From contig JAGXRK010000061.1 of assembly GCA_018335755.1 (NCBI GenBank), forward strand, positions 132,646 through 196,645: a stretch of DNA of 64,000 nucleotides, given 5' to 3'. How positions within the stretch are numbered: the first letter of the stretch is position 1; every line of letters begins with the position of its first letter. A program made the position numbers and the translations under genes. Source of the DNA: Ignavibacterium sp. (GTDB taxonomy: Bacteria > Bacteroidota > Ignavibacteria > Ignavibacteriales > Ignavibacteriaceae). This document shows positions 8,236 to 16,742 of this stretch, piece by piece. The notes below the pieces were generated by a model, which ran no database searches, had not been told where the DNA came from, and saw only the letters and a program-made list of their open reading frames with translations.

Positions 8236-10577
8236 AACATTCTTACTCCCCTTTCGCGTCCAGGATCAAGGGGAGCATCGTCATCCCAGTTAAAGGTGTT
8301 ATGACAATCCCAGCAGTTTGTAGGATCGCCCAAGTTGTGTTCATTAAGAAAATCTTCAAGGTGACAGCTCATACAATCCTGCTGGTAATTAGCCTGGGAA
8401 TGGCATTGACCACAATCAACATTGTTATGATCACTTGAAATAGGATAGAATGAATGATTGAAATTTGCATTGTTCCATCCGTTCATGCTGTGGCAATCCA
8501 GGCAATCAGTTGGAAAAGAAAATTGCACGTGAGGCGGATCGTTCGCAGCATTGTAGTCGTCTTCATGGCATCCAATACAAGTGTTGGGAGTATTACTATA
8601 TTCTCCATTATGGCATCCGGAACAATTAGAGGCTATTGCAGAATGAGCCCCGGTCAGCAAATAATAACTATTATGATCGGGAAATAATGCCGGTTCCCAG
8701 CCGGGTTCTGTTGTATGACATGATTCACAATCAGTCGGAAGAGAAAGTGAAACATGATTTGGATTTGTACTTTGTTGATAATTTTCCTGATGACAGGATA
8801 AGCATTCAGTTGATGTACCCGAATAACCGCTTTCATGGCAATCGGAACAGTCTACAGATGTATGTGCACCACTCAAAGGAAAACCGGTTAATTGATGATC
8901 AAATGAAACCTGGTTCCATGCAGTTGAATTATGACAAAGTTCACAGTTTGTAGGATAATTCTGAGCCGTGTGCTCAGGTGCAGAATTATATTGATCCTGA
9001 TGACAGGAATAGCATTCATTCGACAGTCCGCTGGTTGTGCCTTCGTGACAGGAAGTACATAAAAGATTAGCATGCTGCCCTGCTAATGGAAATCCTGTAG
9101 TATTATGGCTGAATGAAGAAGGTATCCAGGCAGTACTTGTATGACAATCCGAACATTCAGTAGAGATACCGGTGGAAGCATGATCCGGGTTTTGAGATGA
9201 ATTGTATGCAGTTTGATGACAATCGTAACACTGATTTTGTGTATTTATATAGTTTCCGTTATGGCACGACGAACAATCACTTACAATTTCAAGATGCCTA
9301 CCGGTTAAAATAAAAAACTGATCATGAATTGGAAACGAAGCCGGTGACCAGCCCGGTGCTGTTGAATGACAGGTACTGCAGTCGGTTGGAAGACTTAATG
9401 CGTTATGATCTGGATTTAGTGCAGATGAAAATTCACTGTTATGACAATCGTAACATAATGCGGAGGTTCCTGTGTACTCCGATTGATGACATTGAGAACA
9501 TTCAGCAAAAGTATGAGCACCATCTAAAATAAAACCTGTAATATTGTGATTGAATGCACCGCTTTCACTTCCATCGGGATGGCAGCTTAAACAAGCAGCG
9601 CTTTCATAAATATAACCGTTAACTTCATCGTGTTTATCATCCATATCTTCACGGTTATGTTCATGGCAATCAATACAACTGAAAATGCTGAAATTATTCT
9701 GAACTGTATGACAATCAGTACAGGTATTCCATTTATTATTATGCTCACCTGAATAAATCGGAAAGTACATCCCATCATGATCAAATTGAGCCGGAACCCA
9801 GTCTGTTGTAGTATGACAATCGTTACAAGTTATTGGAAATCCTGCAGCAGTATGATTAGGATTTCTTGTTACATTATAGTCCTCTAAATGACATGCAGAA
9901 CAATCTGTTGATAATCCTGAGAAATTACCAGACTGATCATGACAACTAAAGCAATTACTAATATTGTGTCCACCGACTAGAGGAAAGAAATCATGATTTA
10001 CACTTATTGAATTCCATGCAATTGCGTTAACATTATGGCAATCATTGCAATTAATTGAGAAACCCGCACTTACGTGATTTGGATTAGTAGCAGTAAAATA
10101 ATCTTTTGAATGGCAATCAATACAGTTGATTCCTAATGGTTCAAAAATTAGTTCTGTATAACCAGTATGACACTGCTGGCAGTCAGCAACTTTATGATTT
10201 CCTGCTAATGGAAATCTGGTGACCTGATGAATATTTATTATATCTTTAACCAGCCAAGAATCTGAATTATGACATGATGAACAATCCCCACCTGTGGTGC
10301 CTGCATGTATATCTCTATGACAAGATATACAATCCTTATTAGCTTCTGAAAAAATTAGTGTATTATGACATGAACGACAATCTATAACCACATGCTGCCC
10401 TGCCAAGTCAAAACCAGTAGTTGAATGGTCGAAAGTAACATTTTCAGGATCAACTTTCCAGCTCTCGGAATTATGACAAAATGAGCAGTCTATATCAAAA
10501 TATTTTCCGTGTTGAGATTGCGCAAAAACATTTATGGTTAATGATAATAATAATGTTATGAGTGACAAACAACGCAT
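8232..10577 (-). CDS. Secreted multihaem c-type cytochrome with 31 CxxCH motifs
   Basis: This is a 781-residue protein with a cleavable signal peptide (about 1-19, ending VFA before QSQ). I count 31 CxxCH haem-binding motifs, about one per 25 residues, spread over the whole mature chain. A module of the form FxHxxTgFxLxGxHxxxxCxxCH recurs about ten times; its extra histidines are good candidates for distal (bis-His) haem ligands. There are no membrane segments and no T9SS tail, so it is probably periplasmic or handed to the outer membrane. The start overlaps the 20-haem gene by 22 bp and the end overlaps the barrel gene by 4 bp. The likely role is long-range electron transfer; the partner redox couple is unknown. 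Confidence 0.85.
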   Translation of the reverse strand: MRCLSLITLLLSLTINVFAQSQHGKYFDIDCSFCHNSESWKVDPENVTFDHSTTGFDLAGQHVVIDCRSCHNTLIFSEANKDCISCHRDIHAGTTGGDCSSCHNSDSWLVKDIINIHQVTRFPLAGNHKVADCQQCHTGYTELIFEPLGINCIDCHSKDYFTATNPNHVSAGFSINCNDCHNVNAIAWNSISVNHDFFPLVGGHNISNCFSCHDQSGNFSGLSTDCSACHLEDYNVTRNPNHTAAGFPITCNDCHTTTDWVPAQFDHDGMYFPIYSGEHNNKWNTCTDCHTVQNNFSIFSCIDCHEHNREDMDDKHDEVNGYIYESAACLSCHPDGSESGAFNHNITGFILDGAHTFAECSQCHQSEYTGTSALCYDCHNSEFSSALNPDHNALSLPTDCSTCHSTAPGWSPASFPIHDQFFILTGRHLEIVSDCSSCHNGNYINTQNQCYDCHQTAYNSSQNPDHASTGISTECSDCHTSTAWIPSSFSHNTTGFPLAGQHANLLCTSCHEGTTSGLSNECYSCHQDQYNSAPEHTAQNYPTNCELCHNSTAWNQVSFDHQLTGFPLSGAHTSVDCSDCHESGYSGTSTECLSCHQENYQQSTNPNHVSLSLPTDCESCHTTEPGWEPALFPDHNSYYLLTGAHSAIASNCSGCHNGEYSNTPNTCIGCHEDDYNAANDPPHVQFSFPTDCLDCHSMNGWNNANFNHSFYPISSDHNNVDCGQCHSQANYQQDCMSCHLEDFLNEHNLGDPTNCWDCHNTFNWDDDAPLDPGRERGVRML

Positions 10578-12148
10578 TTGAAATCTTTCAACTTAAATTG
10601 AATAAAGTTATCAGTATCGTTCATTGAAACCGTATTGTGACACCTTGAACATTCTAATTTTGAGTGTGCACCTGATAATGAGAATCTGGTTTTGTTATGA
10701 TCAAACTTCTCAGGTTCCCAATTGTTGAATGTATGGCAGCGCAAACAATCACTATTTCCATCTTCAATAAACTGACCCAAATGTACATCTTTGTGGCATG
10801 ATTCACAGTCACTTGTAACAGATAAAAATTTATAAATACGTTTTTGATTCAGGTCTTTACTTACATGACATTCAGAACAAGAAAGTTCATTATGTTTTCC
10901 TTCCAGTTTAAACAATGTAAGATTATGATCAAAAGTAATAGTTTCCCAACTGACAGTATTGTGACAATTTTCGCACTTATTGCCAGGTAAAAATTCATTT
11001 TTTAACTCATCACCATGAACATTATTATGACAATCAATACAATTAATTCCAATATTTTTAAAATGCCAGTTATCATTTTTCAAGTGACAGTTTTTACAGG
11101 GAACTGCTAAATGACTTCCTGTCAGCTTAAAATTCAGTTTATTATGTTCTTCTACGTAAAATGAAGATGGACTAAATCCGGATTCACTATGACAAACCTT
11201 GCAATCTCTAACACTGCCATTAACCGTGAATTCACCTCTGTGATAGTCAGAATGACAATCCGCACATTTTGAAAATAATGGCTTCTTTGAAAGACCCGAT
11301 TTATGACAATCGTTGCACTGTACTTCTTTGTGTCTGCCAATCAGCGGAAAGTTAGTTCTGGAATGATCAAATGCTGATTGATTAATAATTTTAAAACCCC
11401 CGGTTGAATGGCAGCTTTTACAATCACTACCGAAAGCACCTTTGTGGATGTCTGTGTGGCAGGAAGAACAACTTGAAAAACTAAGTTCCCTGAATTTCTG
11501 AAAGTCTTTACCGTTTCTCTTCTCAAAAAAATGACATTTTGAGCATTCGACATTTTGATGAAGACCAGTTATTTGGAATCGGGCTTTGTTGTGATTAAAG
11601 TTTTCAGCTGGTCTGAACTTAATTGTATTATGGCAGCTTAAACAATCTTCACCTAAGGTGTTTTGATGATAATCTGAATGACAAGTTTGACATTTTGCAT
11701 CAAGTCCAAGAAATGATTTGTTCTTTTTTTTGATAGCCGGATCTTTTATAAAGGAAGAATTGTGACATTTAGAACATTCAATATCTATATGTGAACCTGT
11801 TAGTTTAAATCCGGTTTTGTCATGATTGAATTTTTTTTCATCGAAATTTATTATTCTGAAATTTCGACCATGGTGTTCACTATGGCAGCTCCAACAATCT
11901 TTATCCAGTACTTCAGAACTTGAGTGATATCCGCTGCGCTTAGTTATAAGACTTTTTATTTCAGTATGGCAATCGAGGCATTTACTATTGAGAACCTGTT
12001 GACCTAGTTGATGACATTTGGTGCAATTACTCAATCCTTCAAGATGAGCATGCGCCTTTGTAAGATCACCAGGAGAAATTTGGGCATTAACCTTGTATCC
12101 TAGTATAAGAACAAATAAAAATGTAAATATCAAAAAGATTTTTTTCAT
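10556..12148 (-). CDS. Secreted multihaem c-type cytochrome with 20 CxxCH motifs
   Basis: This is a 530-residue protein with a signal peptide (about 1-22, ending VNA before QIS). I count 20 CxxCH motifs, and the last (CVVCHS) is at the extreme C-terminus. Six copies of the FxHxxTxFxLxGxH module link it to the neighbouring 31-motif protein, so the two are probably paralogues of different length. It is more basic (many Lys) than its acidic/Asn-rich neighbour, which could favour docking of the two. It begins 5 bp after the Fe-S/FAD oxidoreductase and overlaps the next cytochrome. Proposed role: periplasmic electron carrier between inner-membrane partners and the 31-haem protein. Confidence 0.85.
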   Translation of the reverse strand: MKKIFLIFTFLFVLILGYKVNAQISPGDLTKAHAHLEGLSNCTKCHQLGQQVLNSKCLDCHTEIKSLITKRSGYHSSSEVLDKDCWSCHSEHHGRNFRIINFDEKKFNHDKTGFKLTGSHIDIECSKCHNSSFIKDPAIKKKNKSFLGLDAKCQTCHSDYHQNTLGEDCLSCHNTIKFRPAENFNHNKARFQITGLHQNVECSKCHFFEKRNGKDFQKFRELSFSSCSSCHTDIHKGAFGSDCKSCHSTGGFKIINQSAFDHSRTNFPLIGRHKEVQCNDCHKSGLSKKPLFSKCADCHSDYHRGEFTVNGSVRDCKVCHSESGFSPSSFYVEEHNKLNFKLTGSHLAVPCKNCHLKNDNWHFKNIGINCIDCHNNVHGDELKNEFLPGNKCENCHNTVSWETITFDHNLTLFKLEGKHNELSCSECHVSKDLNQKRIYKFLSVTSDCESCHKDVHLGQFIEDGNSDCLRCHTFNNWEPEKFDHNKTRFSLSGAHSKLECSRCHNTVSMNDTDNFIQFKLKDFKCVVCHS

Positions 12149-12153
12149 CGATT

Positions 12154-13485
12154 TTATTTGTGTTTCAGTATTGGGTCACCAAATTTTCTGGTTATTTTAA
12201 TTCCAATTTGTTCAAGAAATTGTGCTGGCAGTTCTCCGCCAGCAAAAATATATACCAGATCATTTTTGATACTGATTATTTCATCGGCGTTGTTCTTAAT
12301 TTCCACATCAAAATCATTTATTTGAACAATATTAGAGCTAAGCAACAGCTGGACTTTGTTTTCACTCGCATATAAATTGATTTTCTCAAGATTTTGTGGT
12401 TTTATGCGTGAAAAATTATCCCCACGATAAGATATTGTTACTCTGTTTTTTTCATTAGCTAAAAGAAGCGCAGATTCGATAGCGGAATCACCTCCACCAA
12501 CAACCAGGATATCTTTATTATGTATTAGCTCTGGCTCAAGCAGTCTGTAAGAAACTTTTTCTTTCTCTTCACCTTTAACACCCAGTTTTCTTGGAGAACC
12601 CCTTCTTCCGATTGCTAACAATACACCATTGGAACTATAAGTTGCATGGTTAGTCTTTATTTGAAAATAATTATCAAGTTTTTCTATCTTTTCAACTTTT
12701 TCCTGTTCAATGATTGTTATGCGGTTTCTGTCCAGAATTTTTGTCCAAAGCTCTAGTAATTCAGATTTAGTGGTTTCATCTAACTTGACTTTACCAAACA
12801 AAGGTATATCCATTGGTGAAGTCATTACGACTTTTGCTCTTGGAAAACTAAATACAGTACCGCCTATTGAGTCCTGCTCAAGAGTTACAAATTTCAAATT
12901 ATTTTTTGCAGCTGTTAGAGTAGCAGAAATTCCCGCTGGACCAGCACCCACTATTACAAGGTCGTACTTTGCTTGAGGCGACTTATTAAGTTTCTTAACA
13001 AAGTATTCTACCGATTGTCTTCCCTGCTCAACGGCATTTTTAATAAGTCCCATTCCACCCAGTTCACCAGCGATAAATATTCCCGGTATACTGGTTTCAA
13101 ATTCCTGAGTTACGTGCGGTAGTTCCACGCCGCGTCGTTCAGTCCCTATGCATAGAGAGATTGCCTGAACAGGGCAGGCATGAAAACATGCACCATGCCC
13201 AACACATCTTGAGGCATTGATTGTTTGAGCTTTACCATTAACTAAACCCAGTATATCTTTTTCAGGACAAGCTTTTATGCAAGCCCCGCTGCCTAAGCAT
13301 ATATCCGGATTAACAACAGGATGTAAAGAAACTGGTTCAAATAAACCTGATTCTTTTGCTTTTAAAATTTTTTGTGAGGTTTCTGCGGAAGTATGTTTAT
13401 GATTTTTTATATAGAAATAGAATATTACTAAAATAACTATTCCTACAATGAGGTATGCCAAAATATTTTCAATTAATGTTTCCAA
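12154..13485 (-). CDS. Membrane-anchored ferredoxin-like/FAD/NAD(P) oxidoreductase
   Basis: This 443-residue protein has one membrane helix (about 8-27), two ferredoxin-like motifs and a two-dinucleotide-domain flavoprotein of the thioredoxin reductase/YpdA type. The motifs are CLGSGACIKACP (63-74) and CVGHGACFHACP (94-105). The FAD loop VIVGAGPAG is at 177-185 and the NAD(P) loop VVGGGDSAIE at 328-337. The redox-active CxxC of true thioredoxin reductase is absent. Both ferredoxin motifs lack the second cysteine, with Ser66 and His97 in its place. It sits second before the cytochromes with 5-8 bp gaps, so it probably exchanges electrons between NAD(P)H and the multihaem chain or the membrane cytochrome. 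Confidence 0.8.
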   Translation of the reverse strand: METLIENILAYLIVGIVILVIFYFYIKNHKHTSAETSQKILKAKESGLFEPVSLHPVVNPDICLGSGACIKACPEKDILGLVNGKAQTINASRCVGHGACFHACPVQAISLCIGTERRGVELPHVTQEFETSIPGIFIAGELGGMGLIKNAVEQGRQSVEYFVKKLNKSPQAKYDLVIVGAGPAGISATLTAAKNNLKFVTLEQDSIGGTVFSFPRAKVVMTSPMDIPLFGKVKLDETTKSELLELWTKILDRNRITIIEQEKVEKIEKLDNYFQIKTNHATYSSNGVLLAIGRRGSPRKLGVKGEEKEKVSYRLLEPELIHNKDILVVGGGDSAIESALLLANEKNRVTISYRGDNFSRIKPQNLEKINLYASENKVQLLLSSNIVQINDFDVEIKNNADEIISIKNDLVYIFAGGELPAQFLEQIGIKITRKFGDPILKHK

Positions 13486-13493
13486 TAAAAACT

Positions 13494-14111
13494 TTATTCA
13501 GAATTTTTCATTGTTAATCTTCTTAAAGAATTTCTTGCAAGTTCCTTAGTTTCAGATTCAGGAAATTCTTTAATAACTTTATTCCAGATATCTCTGGCAT
13601 ATTTCTTATTGCCTTTTACTGCTTCAATTGCACCAGAGTTATATAAAGCCTTAACATTCTGTGGTTCAATATCAAGAATTATCTTGGTATAATCTGAAGC
13701 TTCTTTCATATTTCCTTCATTATAATAAATAAATGTCAGAGCAAATAATACATCAGTTCTTTGGTTGTCAATTTCTAATATTTTTTTATAAATAGCTATG
13801 GCTTCCTGTTGCTTGTGAGCCATCTGAAGGAAATCAGCATACTTGAGCAAATTGGCGGTATCAGAGGGATTTTTTTCATAATTTATTCTAAGTTCATTGA
13901 GGCGGCGCACTGTTTCATCGCTTACATTAGAAGAACCCGGGGCTTCATTCATCTGATTATTAAAACTATTGTGAATGCTATCTTTAGGTAATTCATTACC
14001 TCCTAAGTTTGAGGAAGTTAAAACTGTTGATGACTGCCTTGATGAATATATTAAAACAATAAAAACTATTACACCTAAAAAAAGGTAAACATATTTTGGT
14101 GCTAATTTCAT
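13494..14111 (-). CDS. Membrane-anchored TPR protein of the cytochrome operon
   Basis: This 205-residue protein has an N-terminal membrane segment (about 7-23), a low-complexity Ser/Asn linker, and three to four TPR units over about 65-195 (for example LLKYADFLQMAHKQQEAIAI and ALTFIYYNEGNMKEASDY). The shape is like the TPR parts of NrfG/CcmH-type proteins, which present apocytochromes to haem lyase. That would make sense beside two cytochromes that need about 50 haem attachments. No catalytic residues are visible. It lies 8 bp from each neighbour. Confidence 0.7.
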   Translation of the reverse strand: MKLAPKYVYLFLGVIVFIVLIYSSRQSSTVLTSSNLGGNELPKDSIHNSFNNQMNEAPGSSNVSDETVRRLNELRINYEKNPSDTANLLKYADFLQMAHKQQEAIAIYKKILEIDNQRTDVLFALTFIYYNEGNMKEASDYTKIILDIEPQNVKALYNSGAIEAVKGNKKYARDIWNKVIKEFPESETKELARNSLRRLTMKNSE

Positions 14112-14119
14112 TTACTACT

Positions 14120-14995
14120 CTAAAATATCCACTTATAACCAAATATAACTGTAACTGCAACATGAATTATCATTATAACAAACATAGCAATTGCAAAAGG
14201 TAAATGTGCAATGTGCCAGTATCTAAAAAGTTTCTGCATTGTTTTAAGTAATCCTATTCTTCTGGTAAGAACTATTTCAGTTTTAACAGTTCTTAATATC
14301 TCTTTTATTCTGTAAGCAGAAACACCTGATTCTTTAAGTTGCTTATTAATTTTATAAACTAATATTTTTATCCTGAAATAATCTGCAATAATTACCACAA
14401 GACTCTTTATAATACCCAAATTAGCATATCTTTCCAACGATGAAAAACGTTCATAATCCTTAGTAAACTTAAGACTCATTGTTGAATCTATATACAGATT
14501 GTGAGACATTTGCTGCCTCATTGAATTTAGTTCCTGCACATCTAATTCTTTTCCCTGAATTGTACGGGGAATTTGAATGTAAATAAATCTGCCAATTATT
14601 CCACTGAGCACCACCAGCACCATGCTCCAGAAACTTACAGAAACAATTCCACCAAATTTGAATGAGGTATGATATAAAACAAGAATTGGACCAACAGTGC
14701 AAAGAAATATGTGAAATTCAAGCCAATGTTTGAGGTAACCAAAAGTAAAAAATCGGCGGCTTCGTTTTCTAATCATATAAATTGATACACCAAATATCAT
14801 CATCAGAGTACCAATAATACCAAAACCGTGGCCCCATATTCCGCTTGGCTTTAACGATTGATGAGATGAATGAAAAAACCGCTCCTCTATTGGTATAGTG
14901 TAGTAGCTGTAACCGTTAATTCCCAGCAATACCAGCACCGTAATACCAACCAGAAAAAATGAACCAATGTATATCTTGTGAAGTGTTTTATTCAT
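14120..14995 (-). CDS. Integral membrane b-type cytochrome candidate, first gene of the multihaem operon
   Basis: This is a 291-residue protein with about five membrane helices (9-27, 54-75, 92-112, 119-140, 263-285). Histidines lie inside or at the edge of helices: His56 in WGHGFG, His95 in EFHIFLC, His109 in VLYHTSF, His261 and His264 in YWHIAHLP, and His278 in MIIHVAV. This spacing suggests two b haems, as in cytochrome b561/formate dehydrogenase gamma-type quinol oxidoreductases. A charged cytoplasmic stretch (about 145-255) separates helices 4 and 5. It leads the operon, so it is the natural electron entry point from the quinone pool. I do not recognise a named family. Confidence 0.65.
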   Translation of the reverse strand: MNKTLHKIYIGSFFLVGITVLVLLGINGYSYYTIPIEERFFHSSHQSLKPSGIWGHGFGIIGTLMMIFGVSIYMIRKRSRRFFTFGYLKHWLEFHIFLCTVGPILVLYHTSFKFGGIVSVSFWSMVLVVLSGIIGRFIYIQIPRTIQGKELDVQELNSMRQQMSHNLYIDSTMSLKFTKDYERFSSLERYANLGIIKSLVVIIADYFRIKILVYKINKQLKESGVSAYRIKEILRTVKTEIVLTRRIGLLKTMQKLFRYWHIAHLPFAIAMFVIMIIHVAVTVIFGYKWIF

Positions 14996-15026
14996 AAGAG
15001 AATTTACTCAAACAATATGAACTAGT

Positions 15027-15032
15027 ATTATA
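15027..15032 (-). promoter_or_regulatory. Possible -10 box upstream of the cytochrome operon
   Basis: A perfect TATAAT lies on the minus strand 32 bp before the first ATG of the operon. No good -35 hexamer is found at 16-18 bp (a TTGTCA lies only 13 bp away), so this is a weak candidate. Confidence 0.25.
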
Positions 15033-15072
15033 ATGGAGGGGTTAGTGACAAAAGAACAATAACATACTAGAA

Positions 15073-15096
15073 TAAACCCGCCAATTACAGCGGGTT
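15073..15096 (-). terminator. Hairpin after the small dimeric-barrel gene
   Basis: A 7-bp inverted repeat, AACCCGC (15075-15081) and GCGGGTT (15090-15096), starts 6 bp past the stop at 15102. On the minus strand only a short TTTATT follows, so it is a modest terminator that would isolate the next gene (cytochrome operon) from dapF. Confidence 0.5.
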
Positions 15097-15101
15097 GAAA
15101 T

Positions 15102-15404
15102 TTAGTTGGTATTTAGTTCTACAAGTGTCTGGTATTTTGTTGAGCCGACAATCATATCACCAAGTTTATTAATAAGAATGTTAAGTCTTTCGTCTTCATT
15201 ATCATCAAAAGCTTCGTAGGCTTCCACTGAAGCAAATGTATAAACTTCATTAAAACTGTTAGGCTTACCTTTTATTTCATAAACTGCATAAGCTTCCAAA
15301 CCTTCTTTATTGATAATTGCTTTTAATTCCTTCACTACTTTCAGATAATCATCTTTTTTTTCAGGTAAAATATCATATTGAACTGAAAAAAGAACTTTTG
15401 CCAT
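15102..15404 (-). CDS. Small dimeric alpha/beta-barrel-like protein
   Basis: This 100-residue protein begins MAKVLFSVQYDILPEKKDDYLKV (quoted in part) and alternates strand and helix in the pattern of ferredoxin-fold dimeric barrels (antibiotic biosynthesis monooxygenase/EthD-like). That family includes small oxygenases and haem-degrading enzymes, but no diagnostic catalytic residue is evident. It lies 18 bp downstream of dapF on the same strand and so probably shares its transcript. The fold assignment is tentative. Confidence 0.5.
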   Translation of the reverse strand: MAKVLFSVQYDILPEKKDDYLKVVKELKAIINKEGLEAYAVYEIKGKPNSFNEVYTFASVEAYEAFDDNEDERLNILINKLGDMIVGSTKYQTLVELNTN

Positions 15405-15422
15405 TTTTTCTCCGAATTTTAA

Positions 15423-16280
15423 CTAAGTTATTTGTATTTGACCCGTAAAAACTATTTTGGCCGGGCCGGTTAATGATAATTTATTTACTTTATTATTTTC
15501 TATTTTAAAATCTACAATTAGTTCTTCACTACTCTTCGGAACAATAGTAATTGGCGGTTTTAATTTTTGCGTAATATAAGTTATTAATGCGGCTGCAGCA
15601 GCTCCTGTTCCGCAAGCCCAAGTTTCATCCTCCACTCCGCGTTCATAAGTCCTGACGTAAACTTTCTCTCCTTCAACGAGAATAAAGTTTACATTTGTTC
15701 CACCTGGTAAAAACTCCGATGCATATCTTAATTCTTTTCCTATTTGAATTACAGGAAATTTATTGAGATCCTGAAATTTAAGCCTTGGGTCTTTAGGATT
15801 TTCTGACACATCATTTATGTTAACAACAATATGCGGCGATCCGGTATCAGCAAAGGAAGCGTTAACTAGTTGACCAAATACTTTAATCTTAAAATTATAT
15901 TTTAATTTTGAAGGCGGATTAAGATTAAATTTTATCTGATCATCATCAAGCACTTCACCAGAATAAACCTTTGTGTTAGCCTTAAATCTTATTGAACTTA
16001 TGCCGCATCTGCCGGAAAAATTTGCAAACTTAATTGCACACCTGGCACCATTACCGCACAGACTTCCAAAAGAACCATCGGAATTATAATAATTCATCTC
16101 AAAATCAAGCTCAACTGAGTTTTCAATTAAAATAACTCCATCTGCGCCGATTCCGGTTCTTCTGTTGCATAGTTTAATTATAGCATTTTGAGAAAGAACA
16201 CATTCGGGATTTTCGTTTTTATCAATGACAATAAAATCATTTCCCGCACCGCTCATCTTGGAAAAAATAATTGATTTCAT
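15423..16280 (-). CDS. dapF: Diaminopimelate epimerase
   Basis: It interconverts LL- and meso-diaminopimelate, the last epimerisation before lysine and peptidoglycan precursors. It has 285 residues. The two catalytic cysteines are visible: Cys75 in SLCGNGARC and Cys223 in WACGTGAAAA. The start KMSGAGNDFIVID is the typical N-terminus. It is followed by the small barrel protein. Upstream (16281-16360) is gene-free and holds the terminator of the TM2 gene. Confidence 0.96.
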   Translation of the reverse strand: MKSIIFSKMSGAGNDFIVIDKNENPECVLSQNAIIKLCNRRTGIGADGVILIENSVELDFEMNYYNSDGSFGSLCGNGARCAIKFANFSGRCGISSIRFKANTKVYSGEVLDDDQIKFNLNPPSKLKYNFKIKVFGQLVNASFADTGSPHIVVNINDVSENPKDPRLKFQDLNKFPVIQIGKELRYASEFLPGGTNVNFILVEGEKVYVRTYERGVEDETWACGTGAAAAALITYITQKLKPPITIVPKSSEELIVDFKIENNKVNKLSLTGPAKIVFTGQIQIT

Positions 16281-16360
16281 TTTACTATGTCAATTTAATT
16301 GAATAGTAAATGGTTTTCAATAAAAAATTAAGTTAAATATTTATTAAGGCCCGATTAGGA

Positions 16361-16383
16361 AAAGGGCGGCATCAACCGCCCTT
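16361..16383 (-). terminator. Terminator after TM2-domain gene
   Basis: An 8-bp inverted repeat, AAGGGCGG (16362-16369) and CCGCCCTT (16376-16383), with a 6-nt loop lies 11 bp past the stop. A short T run follows on the minus strand. Confidence 0.65.
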
Positions 16384-16394
16384 CAGTGAAAAGT

Positions 16395-16742
16395 TTATTG
16401 CTTTACAAGCATCGATACTTCCTGCGCAACACGTGAGTTATATTCAAAGGCGAGTTTACGGTGATTAACAAGATCCACAATTGTGCCTATGAAACACAAA
16501 CCAAGTGTAAAGAAATATAAAATCCCTATTCCAATGTTATTTAATATGAATCTATGAATTCCTGCAAATCCTAAAAATCCCACCAGGCAAACCAGCAGAA
16601 TCATCATAGGATCTTTTCTGCGCGAGCCGTATGCTATTGCAAACTGCTGAGCTTGTGTATCAGTCATATCCTTAACTAACATTTGAATGTAACCCATTTC
16701 TTCTCCTTCGAGACCGGGTAAAAGTTGTAATACGTTAGGCAT
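16395..16742 (-). CDS. TM2 domain-containing membrane protein
   Basis: This 115-residue protein carries the TM2 domain: two membrane helices (about 47-65 and 71-92) with the signature GFLGFAGIHRFILNNIGIG turn and a polar Asp in the second helix (TIVDLVNHR). The N-terminal 40 residues are soluble and contain TDTQAQQFAIAYGSRRKD. Function of bacterial TM2 proteins is unknown. The gene overlaps the DUF2752 gene by 8 bp, a pairing seen in other Bacteroidota-like genomes, which suggests the two act together in the membrane. Confidence 0.8.
   Translation of the reverse strand: MPNVLQLLPGLEGEEMGYIQMLVKDMTDTQAQQFAIAYGSRRKDPMMILLVCLVGFLGFAGIHRFILNNIGIGILYFFTLGLCFIGTIVDLVNHRKLAFEYNSRVAQEVSMLVKQ

Noticed and set aside
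8654-9784. Extra frames inside the 31-haem gene on both strands
   Set aside because: Their existence follows from the repetitive CxxCH codons; no ribosome binding site or protein-like composition.
8232-12148. Regular direct repeats as a possible CRISPR array
   Set aside because: The periodicity is protein-level (haem modules), not identical DNA repeats with spacers.
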